DNA of 5,511 nucleotides, taken from positions 1-5,511 of the forward strand of contig JALRGK010000179.1 of assembly GCA_023253415.1 (NCBI GenBank), in the 5' to 3' direction. Below are positions 1 through 5,511 of the stretch, piece after piece. The DNA comes from Rhodocyclaceae bacterium (GTDB lineage: Bacteria; Pseudomonadota; Gammaproteobacteria; Burkholderiales; Rhodocyclaceae). Below the pieces are notes generated by a model, which had not been told where the DNA came from, did not search any database, and was given only the letters and a program-made list of their open reading frames with translations. A program made the position numbers and the translations under genes. Positions within the stretch are counted from its first letter, which is position 1, and each line of letters opens with the position of its first letter.

Positions 1-83
1 TTTCGAGCATCAAGCCACCCAAAGTTTGCCAAATGACGCACAACATTCACAACAACAACCGACCAGGCCGAACAATATTGTCC
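1..83. other. Downstream flank of tRNA-Leu; no gene seen
   Basis: These bases follow the tRNA in the direction of transcription. I see no coding sequence, no second tRNA and no typical terminator up to the window edge. The only structure is a perfect 10-bp palindrome ACAATATTGT at 72-81, and a weak ACCAGG/CCTGGT inverted repeat (62-67 and 82-87) that overlaps the tRNA 3' end. In many Betaproteobacteria the nuo operon (NADH dehydrogenase I) follows this tRNA, so this may be its upstream region. That gene is not in view. Confidence 0.4.
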
Positions 84-168
84 TGGTGCCGACGGCGAGA
101 CTCGAACTCGCACAGCTTTCGCCACTACCCCCTCAAGATAGCGTGTCTACCAATTTCACCACGTCGGC
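84..168 (-). tRNA. leuU: tRNA-Leu, anticodon GAG
   Basis: An 85-base class II tRNA folds completely on the minus strand. The acceptor stem GCCGACG (168-162) pairs with CGTCGGC (94-88). The D-arm is GTG/CAC around AAATTGGTAGA. The anticodon stem CTATC/GGTAG holds the loop TTGAGGG with anticodon GAG, which reads CUC and CUU leucine codons. The long variable arm has a GAAA loop. The T-arm is GCGAG-TTCGAGT-CTCGC, followed by discriminator A and an encoded CCA (86-84). It closely resembles E. coli leuU, including the secG neighbour. No clear promoter of its own is visible in the 33-base gap after secG, so it is probably cut from the secG transcript. Confidence 0.97.
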
Positions 169-183
169 ATTCCTGTCCGGTTT

Positions 184-201
184 GTTACATAAATCAGTAA
201 C
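184..201 (-). repeat. Short inverted repeat directly after the secG stop codon
   Basis: GTTAC (201-197) and GTAAC (188-184) form a 5-bp inverted repeat around an 8-base AT-rich loop, starting on the base after the secG TAA. No T-tract follows, so it is not a terminator. It could mark processing between the secG message and the tRNA, or be chance. Confidence 0.3.
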
Positions 202-576
202 TTACCGAGGCACGTTTTTGGCTTTGGAAGCACCATCAGTATCGGTTGTTTTACCGTCTGTCGGCACTGCCGCAGCACCTGCGCCAGCGGGTGTGGATTC
301 TACATTGGATTGCATCACACTGCCAGCATTTTTCGCTTGCGAAGATTGTAGATTGGCGAGAGTCAGCGCGGTAATGAAGAACACGGTGGCCAATACAGCC
401 GTCGAGCGCGACAGAAAATTGGCAGAGCCTGTGGCACCGAAAAGGCTGCCAGAAGCACCACTACCGAACGCTGCCCCCATATCGGCACCCTTGCCATGCT
501 GCATGAGCACCAGACCGATCACACCCAGCGCAGACACAATGTTCACGACCAGCACGATTACGTAAAGAATATCCAT
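202..576 (-). CDS. secG: Protein translocase subunit SecG
   Basis: SecG is the small, non-essential subunit of the SecYEG inner-membrane channel and aids SecA-driven export. The 124-residue protein has the family layout: membrane helix 1 at about 3-24; the conserved cytoplasmic loop at about 25-57, rich in Gly and Ser, with LMQHGKGADMGAAFG and LFGATGSANFLSR; membrane helix 2 at about 59-77; then a low-complexity Ala/Thr/Ser/Asp tail of some 45 residues, which is variable in the family. The ATG at 576 has AGG ending 7 bases upstream, a good ribosome-binding site. No terminator separates it from tpiA (36 bases upstream) or from tRNA-Leu (33 bases downstream), so a tpiA-secG-tRNA transcript is likely. 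The secG/tRNA-Leu(GAG) pair matches the E. coli secG-leuU order. Confidence 0.96.
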   Translation of the reverse strand: MDILYVIVLVVNIVSALGVIGLVLMQHGKGADMGAAFGSGASGSLFGATGSANFLSRSTAVLATVFFITALTLANLQSSQAKNAGSVMQSNVESTPAGAGAAAVPTDGKTTDTDGASKAKNVPR

Positions 577-612
577 CGGTTTACCTACATCTCTTTCTTG
601 AAAAACTGTTTG

Positions 613-1383
613 TTACACCAGCCGATTAGCCGCAGCGGTGCAGATTGTACTGAATTCCACCGCATTCAGGGCGGCACCACCAATCAAGCCACCATCAACA
701 TCGGGCAGCGCGAATAGCGTTTCTGCATTAGAAGCCTTGACGCTCCCCCCATACAGAATCCGGGTTTGAACCAGGCCAGCCTGCAGCAATGCCTGGCGGA
801 TATGGGCATGAACAGCCTGAACGCCCTCTGGGGTGGGCGTTTTTCCGGTGCCAATCGCCCAGACCGGCTCATAGGCGACCACCACGCTTGCCCCTTCATC
901 GGCCACACCGGCCAAGGCCAGCAATACCGGTGCCAGCTGACGGTCAATAATCGCCAGAGTTTTGCCGGCCGCTTCTTCTTCGGCTGATTCACCCACACAA
1001 ACTATCGGCATCAGACCACTATCCAGGGTCGTCAGCGCCTGGGATGCAACCGTCTCGTCTGTTTCTCCACAAAACTGACGACGTTCCGAGTGCCCCACGA
1101 TGACATACCGACAGCCGAGATCCTTAAGCATCGAGGCACTCACCTGACCTGTATAGGCACCCACTCGGTGCTCACTCACCGTTTGCGCACCCCAGCCGAC
1201 CGGTGTTTCTGCCAAAAGCGCACCGACTTGAGGCAGGTACGGAAACGGCGGACAAACGCCAACCTCAGGCAAGCGCTTCTGAGCCAGCAAACCGAGCAGA
1301 CTTTCCAGAAGAAGGCGGTTAGCCTCAAAGCTACCGTTCATCTTCCAGTTGCCTACCACCAAGGGGGTTCTGACGACCGTCAT
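613..1383 (-). CDS. tpiA: Triosephosphate isomerase
   Basis: TpiA interconverts dihydroxyacetone phosphate and glyceraldehyde-3-phosphate in glycolysis and gluconeogenesis, and acts as a cytoplasmic dimer. The 256-residue TIM barrel has all the catalytic residues: N12 and K14 in VGNWKMNG, H98 in GHSERR, and E172 in AYEPVWAIGTG, followed by the phosphate-closing loop 6 (about 173-184), GGSVK at 212-216 and GLIGGAAL at 232-239. The dimer-interface loop reads GAYTGQVSASML, with Gln80 where most family members have Glu, a conservative oddity. The ATG at 1383 gives a family-typical N-terminus. The best ribosome-binding match is the weak AGAG that starts 11 bases upstream. The gene follows a predicted promoter and a terminator-like leader hairpin and runs 36 bases from secG, with which it is probably co-transcribed. 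In E. coli tpiA lies elsewhere, but it sits between glmM and secG in Pseudomonas and relatives. Confidence 0.98.
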   Translation of the reverse strand: MTVVRTPLVVGNWKMNGSFEANRLLLESLLGLLAQKRLPEVGVCPPFPYLPQVGALLAETPVGWGAQTVSEHRVGAYTGQVSASMLKDLGCRYVIVGHSERRQFCGETDETVASQALTTLDSGLMPIVCVGESAEEEAAGKTLAIIDRQLAPVLLALAGVADEGASVVVAYEPVWAIGTGKTPTPEGVQAVHAHIRQALLQAGLVQTRILYGGSVKASNAETLFALPDVDGGLIGGAALNAVEFSTICTAAANRLV

Positions 1384-1410
1384 AGTTTTTCTCTGATCGC
1401 TCCATGCGAT

Positions 1411-1440
1411 AAAAAGGCGCTCAACCCTTTGGCGAGCGCC
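1411..1440 (-). terminator. Intrinsic terminator-like hairpin in the tpiA leader
   Basis: On the minus strand GGCGCTC (1440-1434) pairs perfectly with GAGCGCC (1422-1416), giving 7 bp, around an 11-base loop. TTTTT follows at once (1415-1411). It would end transcripts reading out of glmM. It also lies downstream of the predicted tpiA promoter and 28 bases before the tpiA ATG, so transcripts from that promoter must cross it. It may therefore act as an attenuator or partial terminator. The long loop makes it weaker than the ftsH-folP hairpin. Confidence 0.75.
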
Positions 1441-1465
1441 CCATGCGTTTGATTTCTAAGGTGTG

Positions 1466-1494
1466 ATTCTATTTTTTTGCCGCGCCCCGGTCAA
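1466..1494 (-). promoter_or_regulatory. Predicted sigma70 promoter for tpiA-secG-tRNA-Leu
   Basis: On the minus strand a -35 box TTGACC (1494-1489, 5 of 6 to TTGACA) and a -10 box TAGAAT (1471-1466, 5 of 6 to TATAAT) are separated by exactly 17 bases. The spacer ends in a run of seven A. It starts 3 bases after the glmM stop codon and points at tpiA, with transcription expected to begin near 1457-1460 and give a leader of about 75 bases. It is the best sigma70 match I see in the intergenic sequence. Promoter activity is inferred from sequence alone. Confidence 0.7.
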
Positions 1495-1497
1495 TCT

Positions 1498-2856
1498 TCA
1501 CAGAGACAAACGAACCACTTCAGCAATCGATCCGGCCTCGAAACGTGACATGGCGGCATCTTCCGCCTCTACCATCACACGCAGTACTGGCTCGGTACCT
1601 GAAGGGCGAAGCAATACCCGACCGCAATCATTAAGACGCGCCTCACTAGCTTGCACCGCTGCCACTACCGTTGGTGCATCCCGCCAGTTGTATCCCGGTT
1701 TTACCGGCACATTGATCATGGTTTGCGGATAAAGCTTGAGCCCACCTAGCAATTCAGCCAGCGTACCGCCAGAGCGTTTGAGGGCTACAAGAACCTGTAG
1801 GGCAGAAACCAGGCCATCACCCGTGGTGTGGCGATCCAGCGCCAGAATATGGCCAGAGTTTTCACCACCAAACAGCCAGCCCTCGGCAGCCAACAGCTCC
1901 ATGACATAACGATCCCCTACTTTGGCTCGCTTGAACGGCACACCCAGATCTTTCAGGGATTGCTCTAACGCCATATTCGTCATCAGAGTGCCTACCACGC
2001 CCGACACAGGGCCATCCAGCAGACGTTCCCGCACGATGGCGTAAAGAATCTGGTCACCGTCATACGCCCTCCCTTCGGCATCGACCATGACCAATCGATC
2101 CGCATCGCCGTCCAGCGCAATACCGAAATCGGCACCTGCTGCGACCACCTGACACCCCAATGACTCTGGATGCAGCGCGCCGACACCCGCATTGATATTC
2201 TCGCCATCCGGGTGATTTCCGATAGCAATCACATCCGCGCCGAGTTCATGCAGGACTTCCGGCGCAATGTGGTAAGCAGCGCCATGCGCGCAGTCCACCA
2301 CGATCTTAAATCCACGCAAATCAAAGCTATGCGGCACCGTGCTCTTGCAGAATTCAATGTAGCGACCCGCGGCATCATCAATACGTCGGGCACGCCCCAG
2401 ATCTTTCGGCGCAACCGTTTGCATAGGTTTACCCTCCATCTCGTCGATCGCCGCTTCGATGGCGCGCTCGACATCATCCGGCAGTTTTTTACCATCGGCC
2501 GAAAAGAACTTGATGCCATTGTCTTCAAAAGGATTATGTGACGCAGAAATCACCACCCCGGCCTGCAAACGCAGCGCACGGGTCAGGTAGGCAATTCCCG
2601 GCGTCGGCAGCGGTCCAACCAAATAAACATCGACACCCGCCGCCGAAAAACCAGCTTCCAGCGCGGCTTCCAGCATGTACCCCGAATTACGGGTGTCCTT
2701 GCCGATCAACACACCAGGACGATGACTACCCGACTCACCCCGCTTGACCAAAACGCGGCCTGCGGCATAACCCAAGCGCAATACAAAGTCAGGGGTAATT
2801 GGATACTGACCCACACGACCACGCACCCCATCTGTCCCAAAATACTTACGACTCAT
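1498..2856 (-). CDS. glmM: Phosphoglucosamine mutase
   Basis: GlmM interconverts glucosamine-6-phosphate and glucosamine-1-phosphate, the step before GlmU makes UDP-GlcNAc for peptidoglycan and lipopolysaccharide. It is a cytoplasmic alpha-D-phosphohexomutase that is active when its catalytic serine is phosphorylated. The 452-residue protein has the family's four landmarks in order: the FGTDGVRG start (6-13); the active-site loop ISASHNP (103-109) with S106 as the phosphoserine; the Mg-binding loop DGDADR (249-254); the sugar-binding GENSGH (331-336); and the phosphate-binding RPSGTEP (417-423). The length is typical (E. coli 445). The ATG at 2856 is preceded by GGGG six bases upstream, a plausible ribosome-binding site, and the MSRKYFGTDG opening fits family starts. 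It lies 27 bases after the folP stop with no terminator between, as in the conserved folP-glmM pair. It ends in TGA, and a promoter for the next gene begins 3 bases later. Confidence 0.98.
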   Translation of the reverse strand: MSRKYFGTDGVRGRVGQYPITPDFVLRLGYAAGRVLVKRGESGSHRPGVLIGKDTRNSGYMLEAALEAGFSAAGVDVYLVGPLPTPGIAYLTRALRLQAGVVISASHNPFEDNGIKFFSADGKKLPDDVERAIEAAIDEMEGKPMQTVAPKDLGRARRIDDAAGRYIEFCKSTVPHSFDLRGFKIVVDCAHGAAYHIAPEVLHELGADVIAIGNHPDGENINAGVGALHPESLGCQVVAAGADFGIALDGDADRLVMVDAEGRAYDGDQILYAIVRERLLDGPVSGVVGTLMTNMALEQSLKDLGVPFKRAKVGDRYVMELLAAEGWLFGGENSGHILALDRHTTGDGLVSALQVLVALKRSGGTLAELLGGLKLYPQTMINVPVKPGYNWRDAPTVVAAVQASEARLNDCGRVLLRPSGTEPVLRVMVEAEDAAMSRFEAGSIAEVVRLSL

Positions 2857-2883
2857 TTCTTACCCCAACTAAATTTCAACGAT

Positions 2884-3726
2884 CTACAACGACCCCAAGG
2901 CCTGACAAATCTTGAGTGCATCCACAGTCTGCGCCACATCATGCACCCGCACGATAGCTGCACCTGACTGCGCCGCCAGCATGGCAGCAGCGACGCTCCC
3001 CGCCGTTCGGGCATCTACCGCACGCCCTGTGATCTCACCGATCATCGACTTACGTGAGACACCAACCAGCACAGGCAACCCTGTGGCGACAAAACATGGC
3101 AATGCGCGAAATAATGTCTGATTATGAATAAAAGTCTTGCCAAAGCCAAATCCGGGATCCAGCACAATCCGCGTACGATCAATACCCGCCGCCTCGGCAC
3201 GCTCTACCGCATCGGCCAAAAAGACCTGTACCTCTGTGACAACATCAGCATACACCGGTGACTTTTGCATATCGGCCGGCCGCCCCTGCATATGCATCAG
3301 ACACAGAGCCACATCCGCATGCGGCCCTACGGTTTCAGCGGCAGCCGGATCACCCAGCGCAGAAATATCATTGATGAGCCCAGCGCCACAACGTATCGCT
3401 TCAGCCATCACGGCCGCCTTGTAGGTATCTACCGACACGGGCACATCTGCCGCCTGCAAACGCTCTAACAACGGTAGCAGTCGATCCAACTCCTCATCGG
3501 CACTCACCAACGCCGCTCCCGGACGCGTCGACTCTGCACCCACATCCACCAGATCGGCCCCGGCCGCCATCATCGCAACAGCCTGCGCGAAGGCAGCATC
3601 AGCATGCTTCGCAAGACCATCACCCGAAAAAGAATCGGGGGTAACGTTGACGATACCCATCACCAAAGGGCGGCCAGGCGCCCAGTTCAAGCGATGCTTA
3701 CCACAACGAATCACATATTCAGCCAT
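2884..3726 (-). CDS. folP: Dihydropteroate synthase
   Basis: FolP condenses 6-hydroxymethyl-7,8-dihydropterin pyrophosphate with p-aminobenzoate to form 7,8-dihydropteroate in cytoplasmic folate synthesis, and it is the target of sulfonamides. The 280-residue TIM-barrel protein is of usual length (E. coli 282). Signatures seen: NVTPDSF at 27-33, DVGAESTRPG at 61-70 (the loop covering the p-aminobenzoate site), D100 in VSVDTYK, N119-D120 in LINDI, D190 in LDPGFGFGK, SRKSMIG at 224-230, and R260 with H262 in VRVHDV. The positions matching E. coli Phe28 and Pro64, often changed in resistant enzymes, are the normal Phe33 and Pro69, so nothing here suggests sulfonamide resistance. The ATG at 3726 is the only sensible start, although its AAGG ribosome-binding match lies just 3 bases upstream, which is short. 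A terminator-like hairpin stands directly upstream. GlmM follows 27 bases downstream, so the two are probably co-transcribed. Confidence 0.97.
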   Translation of the reverse strand: MAEYVIRCGKHRLNWAPGRPLVMGIVNVTPDSFSGDGLAKHADAAFAQAVAMMAAGADLVDVGAESTRPGAALVSADEELDRLLPLLERLQAADVPVSVDTYKAAVMAEAIRCGAGLINDISALGDPAAAETVGPHADVALCLMHMQGRPADMQKSPVYADVVTEVQVFLADAVERAEAAGIDRTRIVLDPGFGFGKTFIHNQTLFRALPCFVATGLPVLVGVSRKSMIGEITGRAVDARTAGSVAAAMLAAQSGAAIVRVHDVAQTVDALKICQALGSL

Positions 3727-3740
3727 ACGCCTTCATCAAC

Positions 3741-3768
3741 AAAAAGGCCGACCCGAGAGGGGCCGGCC
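3741..3768 (-). terminator. Intrinsic terminator-like hairpin between ftsH and folP
   Basis: Read on the minus strand, GGCCGGCCC (3768-3760) pairs with GGGTCGGCC (3754-3746) to give a 9-bp stem with one G-U pair and a five-base CTCTC loop. TTTTT follows directly (3745-3741). This is a textbook Rho-independent terminator shape. It begins 26 bases after the ftsH stop codon. The T-tract ends only 14 bases before the folP ATG, so it separates ftsH from folP yet leaves no room for a promoter behind it. There is no T-run on the other side, so it is oriented for minus-strand transcription only. Confidence 0.85.
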
Positions 3769-3794
3769 CGAATCACTTGAACATCAGCAATGCA

Positions 3795-5511
3795 TCAGGC
3801 AGCCGCCGTGGCACCGTCTGTATTCGCGGTTACAGGTGCCGAAGGCGGCTGATTTGAACCGCCCCCTGGCGGCTGCGGCGGACGCGGCGTGTTACCAGCC
3901 ATGATGTCGTTGATCTGATCCGCATCAATGGTTTCCCATTCGAGCAGCGCCTGGGTCATCGCCTCGACCTTGTCGCGATTTTCATCCAGGAGACGCTTGG
4001 CCAAAGCATACTGCTGGTCAATGATGCGACGGATCTCGGCATCCACCTGCTGCATCGTCGCTTCCGACATCGCCTTATGCGTAGTCACCGAGCGACCGAG
4101 GAAAACCTCACCCTCATTCTCACCATAGACCATCGGACCGAGATCCGACATGCCGTAGCGGGTCACCATGTCACGCGCCATCGATGTGGCACGTTCGAAG
4201 TCATTCGACGCGCCCGTCGTCATCTGGTTCATGAACAGCTCTTCAGCCACGCGACCACCAAACAGCACGGCGATGCGATCCATCAGATAGCCGCGATCAT
4301 AGGCGTAACGATCCTGCTCCGGCAGCTGCATGGTCACACCCAATGCACGGCCACGCGGAATAATCGTGACCTTATGTACCGGGTCTGACTTCGGCAACAG
4401 CTTGGCGACAACGGCGTGACCCGACTCGTGATACGCCGTATTGCGTTTCTCGTCTTCACTCATGACCATGCTGCGACGCTCGGCGCCCATCATGATCTTG
4501 TCTTTGGCTTTCTCGAAATCTTCCATATCGACCAGCCGCTTGTTCTGGCGCGCAGCAAACAGCGCCGCCTCGTTCACCAGGTTTGCCAGATCAGCCCCCG
4601 AAAAACCCGGTGTACCACGAGCCAGTATGTCGGCCTTGATATCGGGTGCCACCGGCACCTTACGCATGTGCACCTTGATGATTTCTTCGCGACCGCGGAT
4701 ATCGGGCAGCGGTACGACGACCTGGCGATCGAAACGGCCCGGACGCAAAAGTGCTGGATCGAGAATATCCGGACGGTTGGTCGCGGCGATCACGATCACC
4801 CCCTGGCTCCCCTCGAAGCCGTCCATCTCCACGAGCATCTGGTTCAGCGTCTGCTCGCGCTCATCGTTACCGCCACCCAGACCTGCGCCACGATGGCGAC
4901 CCACCGCATCGATTTCGTCGATGAAGATAATGCATGGTGACTGCTTCTTGGCCTGCTCGAACATGTCACGCACGCGAGCGGCCCCCACACCGACGAACAT
5001 TTCCACAAAATCCGAACCGGAAATCGAGAAGAACGGCACTTTGGCTTCGCCGGCAATGGCTTTAGCCAGCAGCGTCTTACCGGTACCCGGGCTACCCACC
5101 ATCAGCACGCCACGCGGAATACGGCCACCCAGCTTCTGGAACTTGGTGGGATCCTTGAGGAAATCCACCAGCTCCTGCACTTCTTCCTTGGCCTCATCAC
5201 AGCCGGCCACATCGGCGAAGGTCACCGTGTTCTGGGCCTGGTCGGTCATGCGCGCCTTGCTCTTACCGAACGAGAACGGGCCGCCGCCCTTGGCGCCACC
5301 GCCCTGCATCTGGCGCATGAAGAAAATCCACACGCCAATCAGGAGCAGCATCGGGAACCAGCTAACGAAAATATTCATCAGCATCGAAGGCTCTTCTTCG
5401 GGCTTGGCTTCGATCTTGACGCCACTCTTCAGCAGATCGGATACCAGCCAGATATCGGGCGGCGCGTAGGAGGTGATCTTTTTGCCGTCACTGGTGGTCG
5501 CCTTCAAGGTG
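3795..5511 (-). CDS. ftsH: ATP-dependent zinc metalloprotease FtsH, 5'-truncated by the window edge
   Basis: FtsH is a hexameric inner-membrane AAA+ protease that extracts and degrades misfolded membrane proteins and short-lived regulators. The frame stays open through the right edge. By comparison with E. coli FtsH (644 aa), about 55-60 N-terminal residues, including the first membrane helix, are missing. Numbering from a TTG at 5507 that is only an internal Leu codon: end of the periplasmic domain 1-40; second membrane helix about 43-64; Gly-rich linker 69-76; Walker A GSPGTGKT 138-145; pore loop FVGVG 171-175; Walker B IIFIDEID 193-200; second region of homology 243-261 with candidate arginine fingers R255 and R258; zinc site HESGH 360-364 with third ligand D436 in TGASND; and a Pro/Gly/Ala-rich tail from about 540. 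Walker A has Ser where many FtsH proteins have Pro, a variant I recall from Neisseriales. One residue seems missing in the loop at 453-457. The gene ends in TGA and is followed by a terminator-like hairpin. Identity is certain. Confidence 0.98.
   Translation of the reverse strand, partial: TLKATTSDGKKITSYAPPDIWLVSDLLKSGVKIEAKPEEEPSMLMNIFVSWFPMLLLIGVWIFFMRQMQGGGAKGGGPFSFGKSKARMTDQAQNTVTFADVAGCDEAKEEVQELVDFLKDPTKFQKLGGRIPRGVLMVGSPGTGKTLLAKAIAGEAKVPFFSISGSDFVEMFVGVGAARVRDMFEQAKKQSPCIIFIDEIDAVGRHRGAGLGGGNDEREQTLNQMLVEMDGFEGSQGVIVIAATNRPDILDPALLRPGRFDRQVVVPLPDIRGREEIIKVHMRKVPVAPDIKADILARGTPGFSGADLANLVNEAALFAARQNKRLVDMEDFEKAKDKIMMGAERRSMVMSEDEKRNTAYHESGHAVVAKLLPKSDPVHKVTIIPRGRALGVTMQLPEQDRYAYDRGYLMDRIAVLFGGRVAEELFMNQMTTGASNDFERATSMARDMVTRYGMSDLGPMVYGENEGEVFLGRSVTTHKAMSEATMQQVDAEIRRIIDQQYALAKRLLDENRDKVEAMTQALLEWETIDADQINDIMAGNTPRPPQPPGGGSNQPPSAPVTANTDGATAAA

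Noticed and set aside
26..565. Plus-strand open frame of 179 codons across the tRNA and secG
   Set aside because: It reads through the antisense of tRNA-Leu and of the SecG frame. The minus strand explains both segments fully, and the translation shows no family features.
1472..1478. Run of seven A/T as a phase-variable tract
   Set aside because: It sits in the promoter spacer at seven bases only. Slippage could alter the 17-base spacing, but one short run gives no real evidence of phase variation.
2170..2541. Plus-strand open frame of 123 codons in glmM
   Set aside because: It is antisense to the conserved GlmM Mg-binding region and has no supporting features.
2884..3726. Possible acquired sulfonamide-resistance sul gene in place of folP
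   Set aside because: It lies in the native folP-glmM context, has normal residues at the usual resistance positions and base composition like its neighbours, with no mobile element nearby.
3720..3737. Five-codon frame MKAYG whose stop overlaps the folP ATG
   Set aside because: It has no ribosome-binding site and starts in the sequence just after the terminator T-tract. It is too short to separate from chance.
4416..4940. Plus-strand open frame of 174 codons inside ftsH
   Set aside because: It is antisense to the AAA+ domain, its His/Arg/Thr-rich translation looks like reverse-complement coding sequence, and no ribosome-binding site is evident.
4441..5469. Long open frame of 342 codons on the plus strand
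   Set aside because: It lies entirely antisense to ftsH, and its translation is Ser/Arg/Pro-rich without any recognisable domain. It is a codon-bias shadow of a certain gene.
1..5511. Search for a mobile element, CRISPR array, defence system or other new system
   Set aside because: Every stretch longer than about 115 bases is accounted for by conserved housekeeping genes in a conserved order. No transposase, spaced repeat array or unknown gene is present.

Overview
The window is a compact chromosomal block of housekeeping genes, all on the minus strand. In the direction of transcription the order is ftsH (5' end beyond the right edge), folP, glmM, tpiA, secG and a tRNA-Leu(GAG) gene, followed by 83 bases of untranslated flank. 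The gene order ftsH-folP-glmM-(tpiA)-secG-tRNA-Leu is conserved in Gammaproteobacteria and Betaproteobacteria. FtsH reads as betaproteobacterial: the protease-domain helices and the 'ENRDKVEAM...LLEWETIDADQI' stretch before a proline-rich tail look like Neisseriales or Nitrosomonadales proteins. I therefore favour a betaproteobacterium of moderate to moderately high GC, with a gammaproteobacterium as the alternative. This is family-level recall, not a search.

Region by region: 3795-5511 is the membrane AAA+ protease FtsH, lacking only about its first 55-60 residues. Positions 3727-3794 are a short spacer with a strong intrinsic-terminator hairpin almost touching the folP start. Positions 2884-3726 are dihydropteroate synthase. 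GlmM (1498-2856) follows after 27 bases and is probably co-transcribed with folP. Positions 1384-1497 are the most information-rich non-coding stretch. They hold a near-consensus sigma70 promoter, then a terminator-like hairpin, then the tpiA start. TpiA (613-1383), SecG (202-576) and tRNA-Leu (84-168) are packed with gaps of 36 and 33 bases and no terminator between them, so they probably form one transcript.

The genes serve central functions: membrane-protein quality control (FtsH), folate synthesis (FolP), UDP-GlcNAc supply for the cell wall and LPS (GlmM), glycolysis and gluconeogenesis (TpiA), protein export (SecG) and decoding of CUU/CUC leucine codons. All proteins appear intact with their catalytic residues present. 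I see no mobile element, CRISPR array, phage gene or foreign-looking segment, and no new biological system. The observations most worth a second look are regulatory: two terminator-like hairpins lie immediately upstream of start codons inside a co-directional cluster, and one of them sits downstream of a good promoter, as an attenuator would.
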